The notes: generated by a model from the letters alone, not told the origin. 64,000 bases of DNA from Sesamum alatum (GCA_034509735.1 JACGWO010000004.1:17527395-17591394), one strand, 5' to 3'. Positions 11,204 through 25,121 are shown, counted from the first letter of the stretch. Made by a program: numbers and translations.

Positions 11204-14033
11204 GAGAATAAGTATGGATACTTCTCTCTCATACTCTCCTCAACCTCCCAAGTGGCTTCTCTGGGAGAGTGATGACTCCATTTTACCTTCACCATAGGTA
11301 TTTCTTTATTCCTCAACTTCTTCATACTCCGATCCAAAATTTCTATGGGTTCTTCCATATACGTTAATCACTCTGATATTTCTATCTCTGGTTCACGCAA
11401 AATGTGACTAGGATCAGATCGATATCGACGTAACATGGACACATGGAACACATCATGTATCTGAGACAACTCTGCTGGTAATGCTAAATCGATAAGCTAG
11501 TGGTCCGACTCGCTCGCTCAATGATTTCATACGGCCCAATATATCTTGGACTTAACTTTCCTTGCTTACCGAATCTTAAGATTCCCCTCCATGGTGATAC
11601 CTTCAGAAAAACTTTCTCTCCCACCTCATATTCCATCTCCCGGCGATGTTTGTCGACATAACTCTTCTGCCGATCTTGAGCTGCCTTCAAACACTTTTTG
11701 ACTGTTTGTATCTTATCAACTGTTTCTTGGACTAATTCGGGCACCTCAAGTTGTCTTAATCCCTCAACGTCCCAACAGATTGGATTTCGACATTTTCTTC
11801 CATATAAAGCTTCATACAGAGCCATACCAATACTAGAATGAAAACTGTTATTATATGCAAATTCCATCAGTGGTAAATGATCATCCCAGTTCCCTCTGAA
11901 CTCAATTATGCAAGCTCTCATCATATCTTCTAACGTCTGAATGGTCCTTTCTGATTGTCCATCTGTTTGAGGATGAAACGCCGTACTAAAGTGCAAGCTT
12001 GTACCTAATGCCCTTTGCAAGCTTCCCCAAAAATGAGACGTAAACCGAGGATCTCTGTCGGAGACTATAGAAGTAGGAACCCCATGTAATCTCACAATTT
12101 CCGAAAACGTACAACTCAACCAACTTATCCAAAGAATCATTTTGTCTTACTGGCAAAAGTGAGCCGATTTAGTCAATCTATCCACGATTACCCAAATAGC
12201 ATCATGTTTCCTGAATGTACGTGGTAACCCAATGACAAAATCCATAGAAATCTTTTCCTATTTCCATTCAGGTATAGATAGAGGATGAAGCTTACAGGCT
12301 TGTGCTTGGTGTTCTGCTTTAACTTGCTAACAAGTTAAACATCTAGCCACAAACTCTGCAACATCTTTCTTCATGGTTGGCCACCAATAATAGGGTCTCA
12401 GGTCTCGATAAATCTTGGTACTGCCAGGATGCATAGCATACGGTGCATAGTGCACCTCGTGCATAATCTCCGTTCTTAATTCCTCTACATTTGGCACACA
12501 CATAAGCTTCCCATTTAATAACATACCATCTTCCTGTATTACATATTGATTGTTCTTTCCTTCTTGTGCCTTGGCTTTCATTTTCTGCAAATACGGATCA
12601 CTATTCTGTGCATTTTTAACTTTGTCCCTAAGGGAGGGCTTCACTTGAAGAGTGGCAAGTAAAAGATCATCACCAACGCTAAAACTCACATTCATTGCCC
12701 TGAGGGCAGCTAAATACTCCACATTATAGCAAATCATACCTGCTAGTTGGTCCACCGTCTTTCTACTCAAAGCATCTGCAACAACATTTTGCCTTTCCGG
12801 GGTGATAATCAATAGTACAATCATAGTCCTTCAATAACTCGATCCATCTTCTTTGCCTCAAATTCAACTCTTTCTGCGTTGGAATATATTTTAAACTTTT
12901 ATGATCTATAAATATTTGAAACGTCTCTCCATACAGATAATGCCTCCAGATTTTCAATGCATGGACAATCGCTGCCAATTCCAGATCATGGGTCGGATAG
13001 TTCAATTCATGCGGCCTCAACTGCCTCGAAGCATAAGCTATAACCCTTCCATGTTGCATCAAAACACATCCGAGTCCTTGCCGTGAAGCATCAGTGTATA
13101 CCATATATCCTCCATTCCCAGATGGCAATGCAAGAATGGGTGCTGAGGTAAGTCTTTTCTTCAACTCTTCAAAACTCTTATCACACATGTCATTCCAATT
13201 GAATGGTGCATTCTTCTTTAACAGATTCGTCAGGGTCTCACAATCACGGAGAAATCTTTCACAAATCTTCTATAATACCCAACCAATCCTAGAAAACTGC
13301 GAACTTCCGATGCATTTTTAGGTGGCTCCCACTCCAAAATAGCCTTAACTTTTGCCGAATCAGGTTGTACCCCTTGCTTTGAAACAACATGCCCTAAGAA
13401 AGCAATCTCCTCCATCCAAAATTCACATTTGCTAAATTTAGCATACAGTTTCTTTTCTTTCAAAATTTGTAAAACTGTCCTTAAATGTTGTTCATGTTCC
13501 CCGTGACTGCTAGAGTATATCAGAATATCATCAATAAACACAATCACAAATTGATCAAGGAATGGCTGTAAGGTGTTGTTCATCAATGACATGAAAGCGG
13601 CAGGGGCATTTGTTAACCCAAATGGCATAACAACAAATTCATAATGGTCATACCTGGTTCGAAAAGTTGTCTTTGGAATAGATCCTTCTTCAATCCGCAG
13701 TTGCCAATAACCTGATCTCAAATCAATTTTAGAAAACACTGTTGCACCCTTCAGTTGGTCAAGTAGATCATATATCCGTGGCAGAGGATACTTGTTCTTA
13801 ATTGTAATCCGATTCAACTGCCTACAATCAACACATAATCTCATACTCCCATCCTTCTTCTTTACGAATAATACTGGTGCTCCCCAAGGCGAAATACTTG
13901 GTCGTATAAACCCCTTATCGAGTAATTCTTCTAATTGCTTCTTTAATTCTTTCAGTTCAAGTGGAGCCATTCTATATGGTGGAATCGAAATAGGTGCTGC
14001 CCCAGGAATAGTTTCTATTTCAAAATCCACTTC
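11204..14033 (-). pseudogene. Ty3 pol: RT, RNase H, integrase, chromodomain (disrupted)
   Basis: In minus-strand order: reverse transcriptase at 14030-13230 ([17 protein letters not shown], then the catalytic box [15 protein letters not shown]); RNase H at 13188-12763 ([14 protein letters not shown]); integrase zinc region and core at about 12824-11484 ([48 protein letters not shown]); then a C-terminal region ending in a chromodomain at about 11345-11204 (EEPIEILDRSMKKLRNK). The chromodomain is what places it among Tekay/Del-type chromoviruses, which use it to choose chromatin targets. Breaks include a stop before VDFEIE at 14034, a frameshift between RT and RNase H, stops within integrase and one before the chromodomain. 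Confidence 0.88.
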
Positions 14034-15873
14034 TTAATGAGGTGGTAACCTAGGTAATTCTTCTGGAAAAACATCAGGAAATTCCCTAACTACTGGAACA
14101 TCTGACACACCCGGACTGACCTTCGTAGTATCACGTATACTAGCTAGATATGCTTCACACCGTTCTTTAATTAAATTAAAAGCAGTCATAGCAGAAATTA
14201 AACAGTTAGGTATAACTTTTCTTTCTCCCACTATAACCCTCTTCATTTGCCCATCGATTTCTACAACCACCTCTTTTGTTTGACAGTCCACCAAAGCATG
14301 ATTACTAGATAACCAATCCATCCCTAGGATAACATCAAATTCCCTAAGGTTTATCACAACCAAATCTGCATATAGTGTGACACTATCCACCACTATTGGA
14401 CAAGATCTCACAATGGTATTAACAAATATAACCCCACCAGCAGGCATAGATACACATAAGTCATGCCCCAACGGTTCAATACTAGCATGCACGCGTGATG
14501 CAAAATCATGTGATATAAATGAACAAGTAGATCCTGGATCAATTAACACATACGCGCCAGAATTGCAAATAGAAAAGGAACTAGTAATAACCTCAGGTGC
14601 AGTAGGAGCTTGTTCCCTAGTGATGGCATACACCCTTGCTTGTGGCTGAGATTGACTACTCTGTCCAGTCGATGTTGTAGAAATAGTCTCGCTACCTCGA
14701 CCACCTCTGCCTCGCCCTCTACTTGTACTAACCCGTTGCAAATTCTCCCCCACACTACTTGGTCCTGAAATATGGGATCCACTGGCGTCAACTCTCCACG
14801 TAGGACAATCCTTGACAATATGCCCCGGTTGGTGACAACGATAGCACATGATTGGCTGGACTCCCCAACATTCACCGGTGTGTTTCCTACCGCAATTCGT
14901 GCACGAGGGAATAGACCTTCCACTAAACGATCTGGTTGGACCCTGTCTTCCCCCAAATCCGACTGAGGTAGACCCGCCTCTACTTGACGACACTGATGGA
15001 CCTATTAGTTTGACTCATTCCTCAGCCTCTGTACCCACCTCTCTGAAAACCAGAACTCTTAAAAGAAACTGCACCGCTTGGTCTACCTATAAAGTTAGGA
15101 TTACCTGTCCACTTCTTTCGTTTAGCTTCAGCAGAGTTCTTTTCTATGGATGTCTTTTCAGCTCTCAATGCTGCTTCCAAAAGTGCACTGTAACTCGGAG
15201 GTTTGATTGCTATCTTCTCTCGTATCTTAAGCCTCAGGCCTCTGTCGAATCTGTCTCTCCTCAATTCATCAGTACTGACCTCTTCTGGAGCATACTTGGA
15301 TAGCCTCACAAATTGCAGCTCATACTCAGCAACAGACAAATTATTCTGCTTTAATTCTAGAAATTCAACTTTCTTACGGTTTCTGTAGAGCGGTAGAGTG
15401 TATTTCTCAGCAAATTCCCTCAAGAAATCATTCCATGTTAAAGTGATTGGTCGATTCCTACTCCCTGGAACAGTTTCCCACCAATCCAACGCATCTTTCT
15501 CCAATAAAGAAACCGCATACCTCAATTTTTGTTCAGAAGTGCATTCAATTCGATCTAGAACTCTTTCCGTATTTCTCAACCACTCTTCTGCTTCTGCAGG
15601 ATCAGTTGTACCAGCAAATATCTTCGCACCCTGCCTTCTAACTATCTCATAGTTTTTATCAATAACTACCTCTTGTGGTTGAGGTTGGGGTTGTGGTTGT
15701 GGAGCCATCATCTACATAAACTCTAGGAATTGTTGCATAAAAGGATTTACTTCTAATTGGGGAACGTTTCTATTCTGGGCTTCTAACACCTGATGTTCAG
15801 ATGCATGATCATGACCCTGTACAGACTCTAATGACTCAGTTGGGCCAGCAGCGTTTTCACCTGACGCTTCCAT
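14034..15873 (-). pseudogene. Ty3 gag and aspartic protease (disrupted)
   Basis: The probable original start is the ATG at 15873 (MEASGENAAGP). An in-frame TAG at 15712-15714 now separates it from the long gag block at 15711-15022. That block has the retrotransposon gag signature AEEWLRNTERVLDRIEC and DALDWWETV. After a second break, 14993-14034 gives a zinc knuckle CYRCHQPGHIVKDC (CX2CX4HX4C) and a retropepsin with ALIDPGST-like catalytic sequence (YVLIDPGSTCSF) and DVILGMDWL. Capsid formation, RNA binding and polyprotein cleavage would have been its jobs. Confidence 0.87.
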
Positions 15874-15984
15874 CATATACGAAATGCATATGTATAATTA
15901 GACCGATAATATATATGTTAAGTATAATACCACATATTATCAAATAACCCCAGAGAATTTAATCCCTGCTCTGATACCACCAAA

Positions 15985-16601
15985 TGTAGCACCCTCTAAC
16001 GGCACTACGACTATATCTCCCCTAATTATCACACTTAATGTAAATCCTGTTATATACGTAATTATGCAAATAATTCAATCCCTGCTGAGTATAATGACAC
16101 GTAGCCTCACAATCACAACAAGCATATCTATTACCTCATCCACAAAATCACATATATACATATATATCAAGTACGTCAAAAATGGAACCGTTATAGTTAG
16201 TTTACATGTCATTCTCGTTTTTAATCCAAAATGAGACGTCTATTTCTATTTATGATGAGGAGAAAACTGCATACTGGCCCGACCAAACTGGAATGCAAAA
16301 CGTGAACCTATCTATCGTGAATAGGCACAGCAAAGTCTACACCTGAAAATATTAGCAGAGGGATGAGCCTGCAACTCAATAAGTAAATAACCGGTACCAC
16401 TATACACGCACCTCAATTATATCAACAAGACAAGAACAAGCAACGTATATAAAATATAATCAACTTAATCGAGCACATTTCATTTCTTTACTCCACGTAG
16501 TCATCCTATAACACGACAACCAATCAAACTTGTCTTTTCCTAGTTGGCTTACCAGAAAGGTGATATAGTGTTTTTCTCCACCAACTCAACCTCACTATTC
16601 A

Positions 16602-16640
<39 letters not shown>

Positions 16641-18021
16641 GAATCCCCTTGGCATGCCCCACAGGCTCATTAATCTCATTTCGCATCAAAGCTCTTTCAT
16701 TTCGCATCATAGCTCTTTTTATTTCATTTTGCCACATAGGCTATTCAACAACATCAAGGGGTATTCATATTATAATTACATTTAATTTCCATCACTCCCT
16801 CGATTCCACATATCACCGTTCTTGTAAGCCAACTAGCCACATAAAACTACATAGTAGCATATTTCACGTACAAGCACATAACATATCTCAATAGGTTTCC
16901 TCATTTCACTTTCACGACATAATCATTCAAAGTAATAATCAACCACTCGTACAATTTAAAATATATTAGTGTTAGCACGAATCATCGGCTCACATAAAAG
17001 TAATATCACAAGAAGTGAAACATATATAGATAATACTAATTATTTATGTACACACTAATAGAAATAAAGAACATATATAAGTAGCACTAATTATTTACTT
17101 ACCTCGACTTACAATGATCTACTTGTATGTAGGGAGTTGCTCAATCATTCACCTTATCCCCCTTATCCTATAATAAGGTATAATGCATATAATCAACATA
17201 TCAAAAGTATCGTAATTTCTAAATAAAATATTAAATAGTAATTATATATATATTTCACCAATATCTCAATATTTCATTAAACTCCTCATTCTATTATAGC
17301 TACCATTCATATTAACAACTCTTGGATTATATTTATCTCAAAATATACATATCTTTACTAAATATAACATTTTCAATTATATTCTATAATATTTCTCAAA
17401 TAAAATTTTCAACCCGATTAAACTAAGCCAATCAATTATAGAAATTATTAAACTAGTAAATTAAGCAGTTTAAGCCATTAATTATAACACCCCTAATTCA
17501 ATTGAGACATTTAACCAGACACTAATTATAAATACTCAATTTCATAAACTTTTCCGGTTAAACACTAAATTGAGTAGTATAAATAACATTTAATAAATGC
17601 ACTTATTAAATAATATAATTATATAATTTAAAACTAATTAAAATAAATTAATTACTTACCTTCGGTTTTCGCCGAAACTGTCTTTAATATATATGTGCTG
17701 CTTTAGTGTTAATGTGTGTTTAGTGTTATGTGCTGTAAACATATATTAAAGGAACAGATGGGTGCGGCCGCACCCATCTTTATCCTTCATTTTTCTATTT
17801 TTTTATATTTAATAAACTTTTTTCAAAATACCCATTACGTCCTTTCTAATTTCTTAATTAATATAATTTGCTCCCAAATATTATATAAAACCCCAATTCA
17901 CTCCGTTCAAGTCTTAATATGATCACAATTTAATCTATAATATATCTACTAATTAACTAAATTTTCTTAAATAATTACCAATTGACCTCATAATTATGTA
18001 TAAAAATTTGTGGGCGTCACA
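15985..18021 (-). repeat. Ty3 5' LTR (right copy)
   Basis: About 2.04 kb, nearly the same as the left LTR, including the tgcggccgca palindrome. It differs mainly by a longer TA run at 16603-16636, an extra tta near 17482 and scattered substitutions. The primer-binding site immediately precedes it on the plus strand. In minus orientation it is the promoter-bearing 5' LTR. Confidence 0.92.
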
Positions 18022-19797
18022 GGACGGTGGAGGATGAGGCAGATTTGGAGGACCCTTGTTGTACTGGTGGTCTGCGGCAGACGGTGAACGACGGTTGCGG
18101 CAGCGTACGATGGAGGGTGAGACAGAGAGAAAGACTGAGAGTGAGGGAGAGGGAGAGTGAGAGTGAGGAAGAGGAGAGGGAAGAAAAATGAAAGAAAATT
18201 GGCCAAGGGTTGAATATATATATCAGAATTTTGGAGCGGTCGTATCTTGTACAAACTATTCCTAAGCTCGGTCCAAAGTCTGGATACGACGTTGTTTCTG
18301 TCTTAAAACAACAACGTTTTAAGACATAGTATTGACAATGACCTAAATAGGAACGGTCATTTAATATTCAGAGTGCTACTAATACCGTTCCTAAATCAAA
18401 ATGATGTCTTAAAGAGACATTGTACTGATAATATACTTACTAGGAATGGTCATGTAATATGACTTGTTCCCAATACCGTTCCTAATTGAAAAAATGATGT
18501 CGGTTTAAGACATTGTACTAATAATATACTTACTAGGAAGGGTCATGTAATATGACGTGTTCCCAATACCGTTCCTAATAGAAAAAACGGTGTCGTTTGC
18601 TGACATGCACATAGTAACCATTCCTATTTTCATATGCAACTGTTCCTATATGTATTCCAATATTTATTTTTTATCTTGTTAGATAATAACTATAAATTCA
18701 GAAAAACACGTTCCAAACACTCATATGATTGAATAAAGGTATGTAATTGGATATTTAAAGAATTTGAAAATATATATAGTAATTTCCAAAAAATAGACAC
18801 ACGTTCACAATATGAAGTATATTTGTAAATTTATGTTTGTTAGTATTTCACAGATGTCACTAGCATCCTATATTATTGTACTGCACGACATAATCACACC
18901 GTCAAAATTTCAATCAGACCGTTAGATATGATATAACATAAAAGAATACAATTTAATGTAGTTTTGAAAAATTTCAGTGTGCGGTTCTCGAGATATCGTA
19001 TCCGGTCAGTATTCATCGTAATAAAAACAGTTGCATCCTTAAATCTGAGTGGCTGATTGAAAATCAGACCGTTGAATATCAAAACATTTTCATAATATTG
19101 TATGTGTTTAAAAATGGTGTCAATCCGGCTCACGGATGTTGAGATATCGACAGCATTAGGCAAAATACATTATATAGGATCTCATTTTGGAACAGTCCGA
19201 ATTTAGGTAGGAACGGGAGGCACGAAATACAGATTATAGTAACCAAATTTGGAACAGTCGTAATTGACTTAGGAATGGTTCGTAGTAATTTTCTCTAGGA
19301 ACGGTCGGCTATAAAAGGACCGCTCCAAAAGTTGATTTTTCCACCATTTTTTCATTGAGCGTGAAAACAAAATATTGGACCTCACTTTGGAACGGTCTAC
19401 CAATTGGTATGACTGTTCCTAATTCGAACTTGGAGCCAATTTTTCAGTAGGTGCCAGTTGAAAAGTTGTACCTAAATTAGGAACGGTCTTAGATTTTCAC
19501 TGACCGTTCCTAATTCAAATTCTCCTCAATTTTTTAAGTAGCCACCATATTTTAAAAATTGTACCTGAAATAGGAATAGTAATCGGAGCTTCGAACCGTT
19601 CCTAATTCAAATTTTCCCCATTTTTTTTTTGGCACCTATTCAAAAAGTTGTACCTGTATTAGGAACGGTCGTAGTATATAATATCCATTCCAAGTTTTAA
19701 AATTTATTCTGTTTTCTTAAAATAATAAAAATACATATCTCTAATACAATTTTTACAATAAGGTTTATAAAAAAATTACAAAAAAATTTCAGAAAAT
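18022..19797. repeat. CACTA internal region with ggaacggt repeats
   Basis: After the Ty3 insertion comes the rest of a GC-rich then GA-rich block (18022-18190). It is followed by many copies of ggaacggtc, gaccgttcct and relatives at 18230-18660 and 19190-19690. Between them (18840-19165) lies unrelated AT-rich DNA with two copies of a gttgagatatcg-like phrase. Such motifs are usually confined to the CACTA ends, so their presence between the two genes is notable. No gene is seen. Confidence 0.65.
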
Positions 19798-22700
19798 TCA
19801 ATAAGTCTCTTCATCGGACTCAACCTCGTCAAAGCTATCTTCATCTTCGGATTCACTGTTTGGCGAGCGCGATGTCCCTGCTCCATGATCAACGACCAAC
19901 TGTATTCCCGTTGGGTCATGCAGTTCAAACATTTGGTTATCTATTACAACATCTGGATTAGGTACGACTTCATCCATCTGATAGGCGACCTCGGTCTATC
20001 GCGAGTCATCGATTACTATTCGCGCCTTGATTTTGTAAACACCTTTCCAGTCGACTTTGTCTCTCTTCATGCTCGGGTAATCCGCGTAGTATACTTGTAC
20101 TGCTTGTTGAGCCAGTATGAATGGTTCATTCTTTTGGTAGAGCTTTTTTAAGTTGACATCAACGATGTGATAACGAGGGTGTATCTTCATGCCTCTGACC
20201 GGATCGACCCAATGACAATTAATCAGTACAGTCTGCATGTTTGGAATTAGTGGATAATCTAGCTGAATTATCTCTTCCAAAATTCCATAGAAGTCAGAAT
20301 CCGTGTCTGTATATGATGAGCTTTTCACACAAACACCACAATTCATTGTTGCCTTCCCAACATTGTGACGTTCAGTGTGGAAATTGAAGTCATTGACGAA
20401 GTAAGACGGGTATGTCCTCACTTCTGCTCTAGGGCCCCAATAATGCAACTTCAATAATTCGTTGTTTGTGTGATTCAATTCGGGTTTCACCTGCAATTCA
20501 TCATATAGCAATTGAATTAATTGATTACAAATTAATGAGCAGATCGCATTTACAAGAAAGTGACACTTACACGACGTTGAACCAATCTTTTACTTGTGTT
20601 ACCACTAGTTGATCAATTATCGGGTCCTCCGAATTGTGTTGCTCGAATAGTTCATTCAAGAATGACCTGTTACATTAAAACTAATAGTTATAAATATACA
20701 TGTAATTGAAATTAAAATGAAGGCTTCAAATAATTACGTTTGTATAAGATACTTACTCGTAGTACGGTGCAACTACTTCACAATTACACAAGACGTATGT
20801 CTCGATAACATGAAGTTCCTCACCGCTCAGCCATCTCTTCTTTGAGGCTCCACTTGCTAGGCCCGGGTAATTGAAAATGGACCGTAATCGTCGTTGCTCA
20901 TGAGATCATCATTCCGACCGGGTCTGCTTCGCTTGCAGAGAATGTGCGGTTCGAAGTAATGAGAGGAGAAAAGCCCGATTTCTTTGACAATATAAGCCTC
21001 TACAATTGACGCCTCGACATGTGCTTTGTTTTTCACTTTTTTCTTCAAATCGTGTAGGAATCTATTCATACGAGTATTTATTAAAATACAAATCAATTTC
21101 TACTTAAAAATAATATATTTAACAGTAGTTAATTAATTACCTCTCAAATGGGTACATCCACCTGTATTGCACGGACCCCCCAACGCGCGCCTCATATGGA
21201 AGGTGAACAATTAGATGCTCCATTAAGTCGAAAAAATAAGGAGGAAATATTTTCTCGAGGTTGCACAGGATGACGGCTACACTATCTTCCAATTCTTTTA
21301 CCTTGGCCACATCTAGTATTGTTGAGCATAGGATCTGGAATAGAAGGCTCACTTCAGTCAAGGCCTCCCACACATGCTCTGGAAGCATTTCACGGAAGGC
21401 AACCAAAATCAATTTATGCATGAATACATGACAATCATGGCTCTTCATGTCGTGCATCCTTAACTCCTTCATGTCGACGCAATGGACCAAGTTAGAGGCA
21501 TACCCATCAGGAAACTTAAGACAACGAATCCACTCGTATATCTTCTTCTTTTGCTCCTTCGTTAGTGTATATACCTCTTTGGGCATCACGTTCGGTCTCC
21601 TTTCGTCCACCTCAAGCTTCGACCGATTACATATGATCTTGAGATCCTTCCGTGCATTCAGATTGTCCTTCGTTTTTTTCCTTGATGTCCATCACAATAT
21701 TGAATATATTATCGAAAACATTATTCTCAATATGCATGACATCAAGATTGTGTTGTATCAGATGCGTCCCCCAGTATTCAAGCTCCCAGAAGATGCTTTT
21801 CTTCGTCTATTTATGATCGACACCGTAGCCTTCCGGTTCACTCAATGGTTGTTCGACTGCCACACTAAACGCATCGACATGGGTTCAGATTTGTTCTCCA
21901 GTCAGCCTTGGACGTACAACCTTCCTCTCGATTCGATTTTTAGTGAAGGCTTTCTTGTTCCAACGATAAGGATGATCCAGTGGTAGGAACTGCCTGTGGC
22001 AGTCAAAATAGCATGCCTTCCGACCGTTTTGTAAATAGAATGCCCGTGTGTCCTACATACAAACTGGATACCCCATAACACCGGCGGTACCCCATCCAGA
22101 CGCCATCCCATAAGCAGGAAGGTCGTTCACTGTCCACATCAATGCGGCATGCATCATGAATACCTGGTTTGTCGCAGTATCGTGCGTATGTACACCCACA
22201 TGCCATAAATTCTCCAACTCCTCGATCAACGGGTCCAAGTAGACATCGATAAGATGTTTCGGATTCGATGGGTCACGGATCACCATCGTTAGGAACATAT
22301 ACTCAGACTTCATGCACATTCCCGGTGGGAGATTGTACGGTGTAAGTATCACGGACCAACATGCGTAAGTTTTACCATACTAACTGTGCGGTGCACACCC
22401 ATCCGTGCATAATCCAAGTCTAACATTACGAGGCTCAGCTGCAAAATCAGGATACATCCGGTCAAAATGCTTCCAAGCCTCTGTACCGGACGGATGACAC
22501 ATGGATCCTTCCTCCGTCTGATGGCTCGCATGCCAAGTCATATGCTCTGTTGTGGCCTCCGATGCATAAAACCTCTGCAGCCGAGGGGTATGCGGTAGAT
22601 ACTTAAGAATGGCATACGGGGACTTCTCGCGTCTAGGATTTATGTCCCTGGTGGGCTTGTACCAAGCATCTCCACATAACTTGCAATATTCCAAAATCAA

Positions 22701-23529
22701 TATCGTCCTTCCAGTACAACATGTAACGATTTTTGTAAACATCAATCTTCTGAACTGGTAAACTCGATTCTCTTATCAATTTCTTCGTATTGTAATAATC
22801 GACAGAAAAAGTGTGATCGCGGGGCATTATAGTATCACCCCACTGGCATAACCGATCATATGTATGCTCGGAAAAACCCTCTTTGGCCTTGATATTCACC
22901 AAAGAGGCAATTGACGCCAACTGAGAGGTGGTGCAGTCGTTCCACAATGGTTGGTCCGCAGCATGAACTACATCAAAAAAATGGTCTGACAAGCCAGACA
23001 TATAATCATAGGGCCCCGAATCATAATATGAACTAGGATCCACATCAGATGGAAAATATCGAGTACCATCATCAACCGGTCCCTCCTAGTTATACGAAGA
23101 CCAGAAAAATGGCCCAGCGGCATCAAATACCATCCTCTGCGCCGAATCCATTTGAGTCGCATCACCCTAATGTGAACTACCCTCATCCTGAATGGGTGGC
23201 GTTTGCTACTGCTGCACAGAGGGCGCTGTCAATGCTTCAAAGTATTCCTGCACCCTCTTCTCACCATGCGAAGTCCAATTATAATACTCTGACATAAACC
23301 CCTTCATACACAAATCAAAATTTACCTCGCTTGGTGTTTTGAACAGTTCGTTTTTGCACTTCCAACAGGGACACTTAATCTTCTCCCCGTCCATATATGC
23401 ACGTTGAGACTTGGCCCATTCTAAAAATGTTGTAACACCATCCTCAAACTCCGGCGTCACACCCAGGACGTCTCGATCATACATCCATTTCCTCAACTGT
23501 CTTAACATGATTGGTCCTACATAATTCAC
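19798..23529 (-). pseudogene. CACTA TNP2-like transposase, degenerate multi-exon gene
   Basis: This is the main transposase of the CACTA element, in minus-strand order. An N-terminal transposase-associated zinc domain (about 23500-23210) contains KWMYDRDVLGVTPEFEDGV and KIKCPCWKCKN. The catalytic Transposase_21 region (about 23000-21900) contains RNVRLGLCTDGCAPHS, PKHLIDVYLDPLIEELE and WTVNDLPAYGMASGW. A DUF4218 block lies at 21610-21137 (KLILVAFREMLPEHVWEAL, HLPYEARVGGSVQYRWMYPFER). A DUF4216 block lies at 20511-19990. The gene ends EVESDEETY and a stop at 19798. Introns are recognisable near 21080-21140, 20690-20755 and 20515-20575. Stops and frameshifts after VQQ, GHKS and others make it non-functional. 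The original start is uncertain: ATGs lie at 23529, near 23509 and at 23484. Confidence 0.85.
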
Positions 23530-23559
23530 AATAGTACATAATTAATTGACGAGAATATT

Positions 23560-24405
23560 ATATATATATATATATATAACTAACCATTACAGAATTTCAA
23601 CTTCTACCTGAGCAAAACACCTATCAATATCAGTGCAAAATTCACGCAGATAATTGATATGTTCGATTTTCGTATAAAGAATCAACAGGGGGAGTTACAA
23701 CAAAATGAGTTGGAGAGTAATTATAAGAACAATGAGAACGAAGGGGGACATATATATAGAAAAATATAAGAATGGGCATTGGAATATTATTTGGAACACA
23801 ACTAGCCGTTGATCCAGCTTTAGGAACGGTCTCAGGCACGGATATTGAAACGGTTCTTTTATCGTTGTAATATAGCCGTTATGGCATATTAGGAACGGTA
23901 TTAGTCACACACAATACGACCGTTCCTAATTGGATCACAATTGGGAACGATTATTGTAACACCATTGCATTCCCTATATAGCCACAATTTGGAACGGTCA
24001 TTGCATTACATTTTTCGTCAAGGCGTAAAAGGGTCTCATTTAGGACTACATATTGGAACGGTCATGCAACTGGTCCAAATAGATCTAGGGTTTGGATCAC
24101 ATGTAGGAACGGTCCATGTTCCCGATCGAGTAGTCGTTCCAACATTCACACATGTGTTCCAAATGGAATACCAAAATATATCCTGTCCCTTTTAGGAACA
24201 GCAATCGGTTTACATATTGGGACATATATGTTGGCACAAAAATAGGAATGGTCGTGTCGTTCCTATACGTTTGTACTACCATTAACTCGCAAGTGACATC
24301 ATCAACGGTTTCCCGTTCCACAACTGTTCCACTTACCGTTCCTATTTGGAACGGTCTTTGGAACGGTCGGCTATATCCGTTCCAATTCCCGCATTTTTTG
24401 TAGTG
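23560..24405 (-). repeat. CACTA right subterminal repeats and terminal inverted repeat
   Basis: After a TA microsatellite (23559-23577) there are more than a dozen ggaacggt/accgttcc motifs in both orientations up to the CACTA terminus at 24405. In this superfamily such repeats bind the TnpA-type protein. The promoter of the TNP2-like gene would also lie here. Confidence 0.75.
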
Positions 24406-25121
24406 ATATTATAACTTAATTGTTATCTAATCGATCTTTCTCTTAGTCTTTATCTTCTTCTTTTTTTTTTTTATGTTGATTGATGGTAACATCTTATTTT
24501 GCTTGATTTTAATGATTATTGAATAACTTGCTATGAAGATAAATAATAATACTTTTGTATGAAATACTTTTCTTAGTCCTTACTTCAAGTTTGATTCTCA
24601 TATAAGTTGTTTAACAATTAAATCATACTATTATTTAATGTTAAACAATCAATTAATAATTTTCTACCATTGTCCTTATTATTTGAGTCCCAAATTTCAA
24701 AAAGATCCCGAGGTTCAAAATAGAAAATTTTTATAGTGCTCTTTTTTTTTTTTTCTGAAAACGTATCTAATATATTATCTTGTTAAGCAAGGATAAAAAA
24801 AAAAAACAATAATCATAGTGTTGACATCAAAATTTTAGAATAAACTACCAATTAAAAGCCCAAATAAATTGACTAATAATTAGATTTCAAATTAAAATCC
24901 ATACTAAATTTTGGCTTTTTTACATATTTTCAAGATAATAAATTTATACTAAACTTGGGCGTTAAGCGTCTTAACAGATTGATTCAAGATAAAATACAAA
25001 ATAATTCTTTTATTTAAGATTGGTTAAGTGAGTCAAAAAATGTTCAAGTACAAGTGTTAGGAGACTGATCTATATTAGAGCACATAATTTCCAAGTTCAA
25101 GCAACATAAGTCTTGTTCATG

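Larger units (their letters stand above)
9124..18021 (-). mobile_element. Ty3/Gypsy retrotransposon, Tekay-type chromovirus, nested in CACTA
   Basis: This is a complete element in minus orientation. It has two LTRs that start TGTAGCACC and end GTCACA, and the flanking 5-bp duplication ggacg (9119-9123 and 18022-18026) is perfect. The primer-binding site next to the upstream LTR (about 15966-15984) reads on the minus strand TGGTATCAGAGCAGGG, matching initiator-Met tRNA. The polypurine tract AGGAGGGGGAGAAT lies at 11148-11161. Gag, protease, RT, RNase H, integrase and a C-terminal chromodomain are recognisable in this order. Several stops and frameshifts inactivate it, but the LTRs are still very similar, so the insertion is fairly young. 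Confidence 0.93.
3918..24405 (-). mobile_element. CACTA (En/Spm-type) transposon, about 20.5 kb with nested insertion
   Basis: The right end on the minus strand reads CACTACAAAAAATGCGGGAA (24405 leftward). The left end reads TACTACAAAAAGAATACGGG (from 3918), with the first C changed to T. Both are flanked by the 3-bp duplication ata (3915-3917 and 24406-24408). Dense subterminal copies of ggaacggt and its complement fill about 3950-4650, 5140-5830 and 23770-24390, as expected for transposase-binding sites in this superfamily. The element carries a TnpA-like and a TNP2-like gene on the minus strand, both broken. Without the Ty3 insertion and the tandem duplication it would be about 10.4 kb. 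Because of the duplication there is a second left terminus at 5107. Confidence 0.88.
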
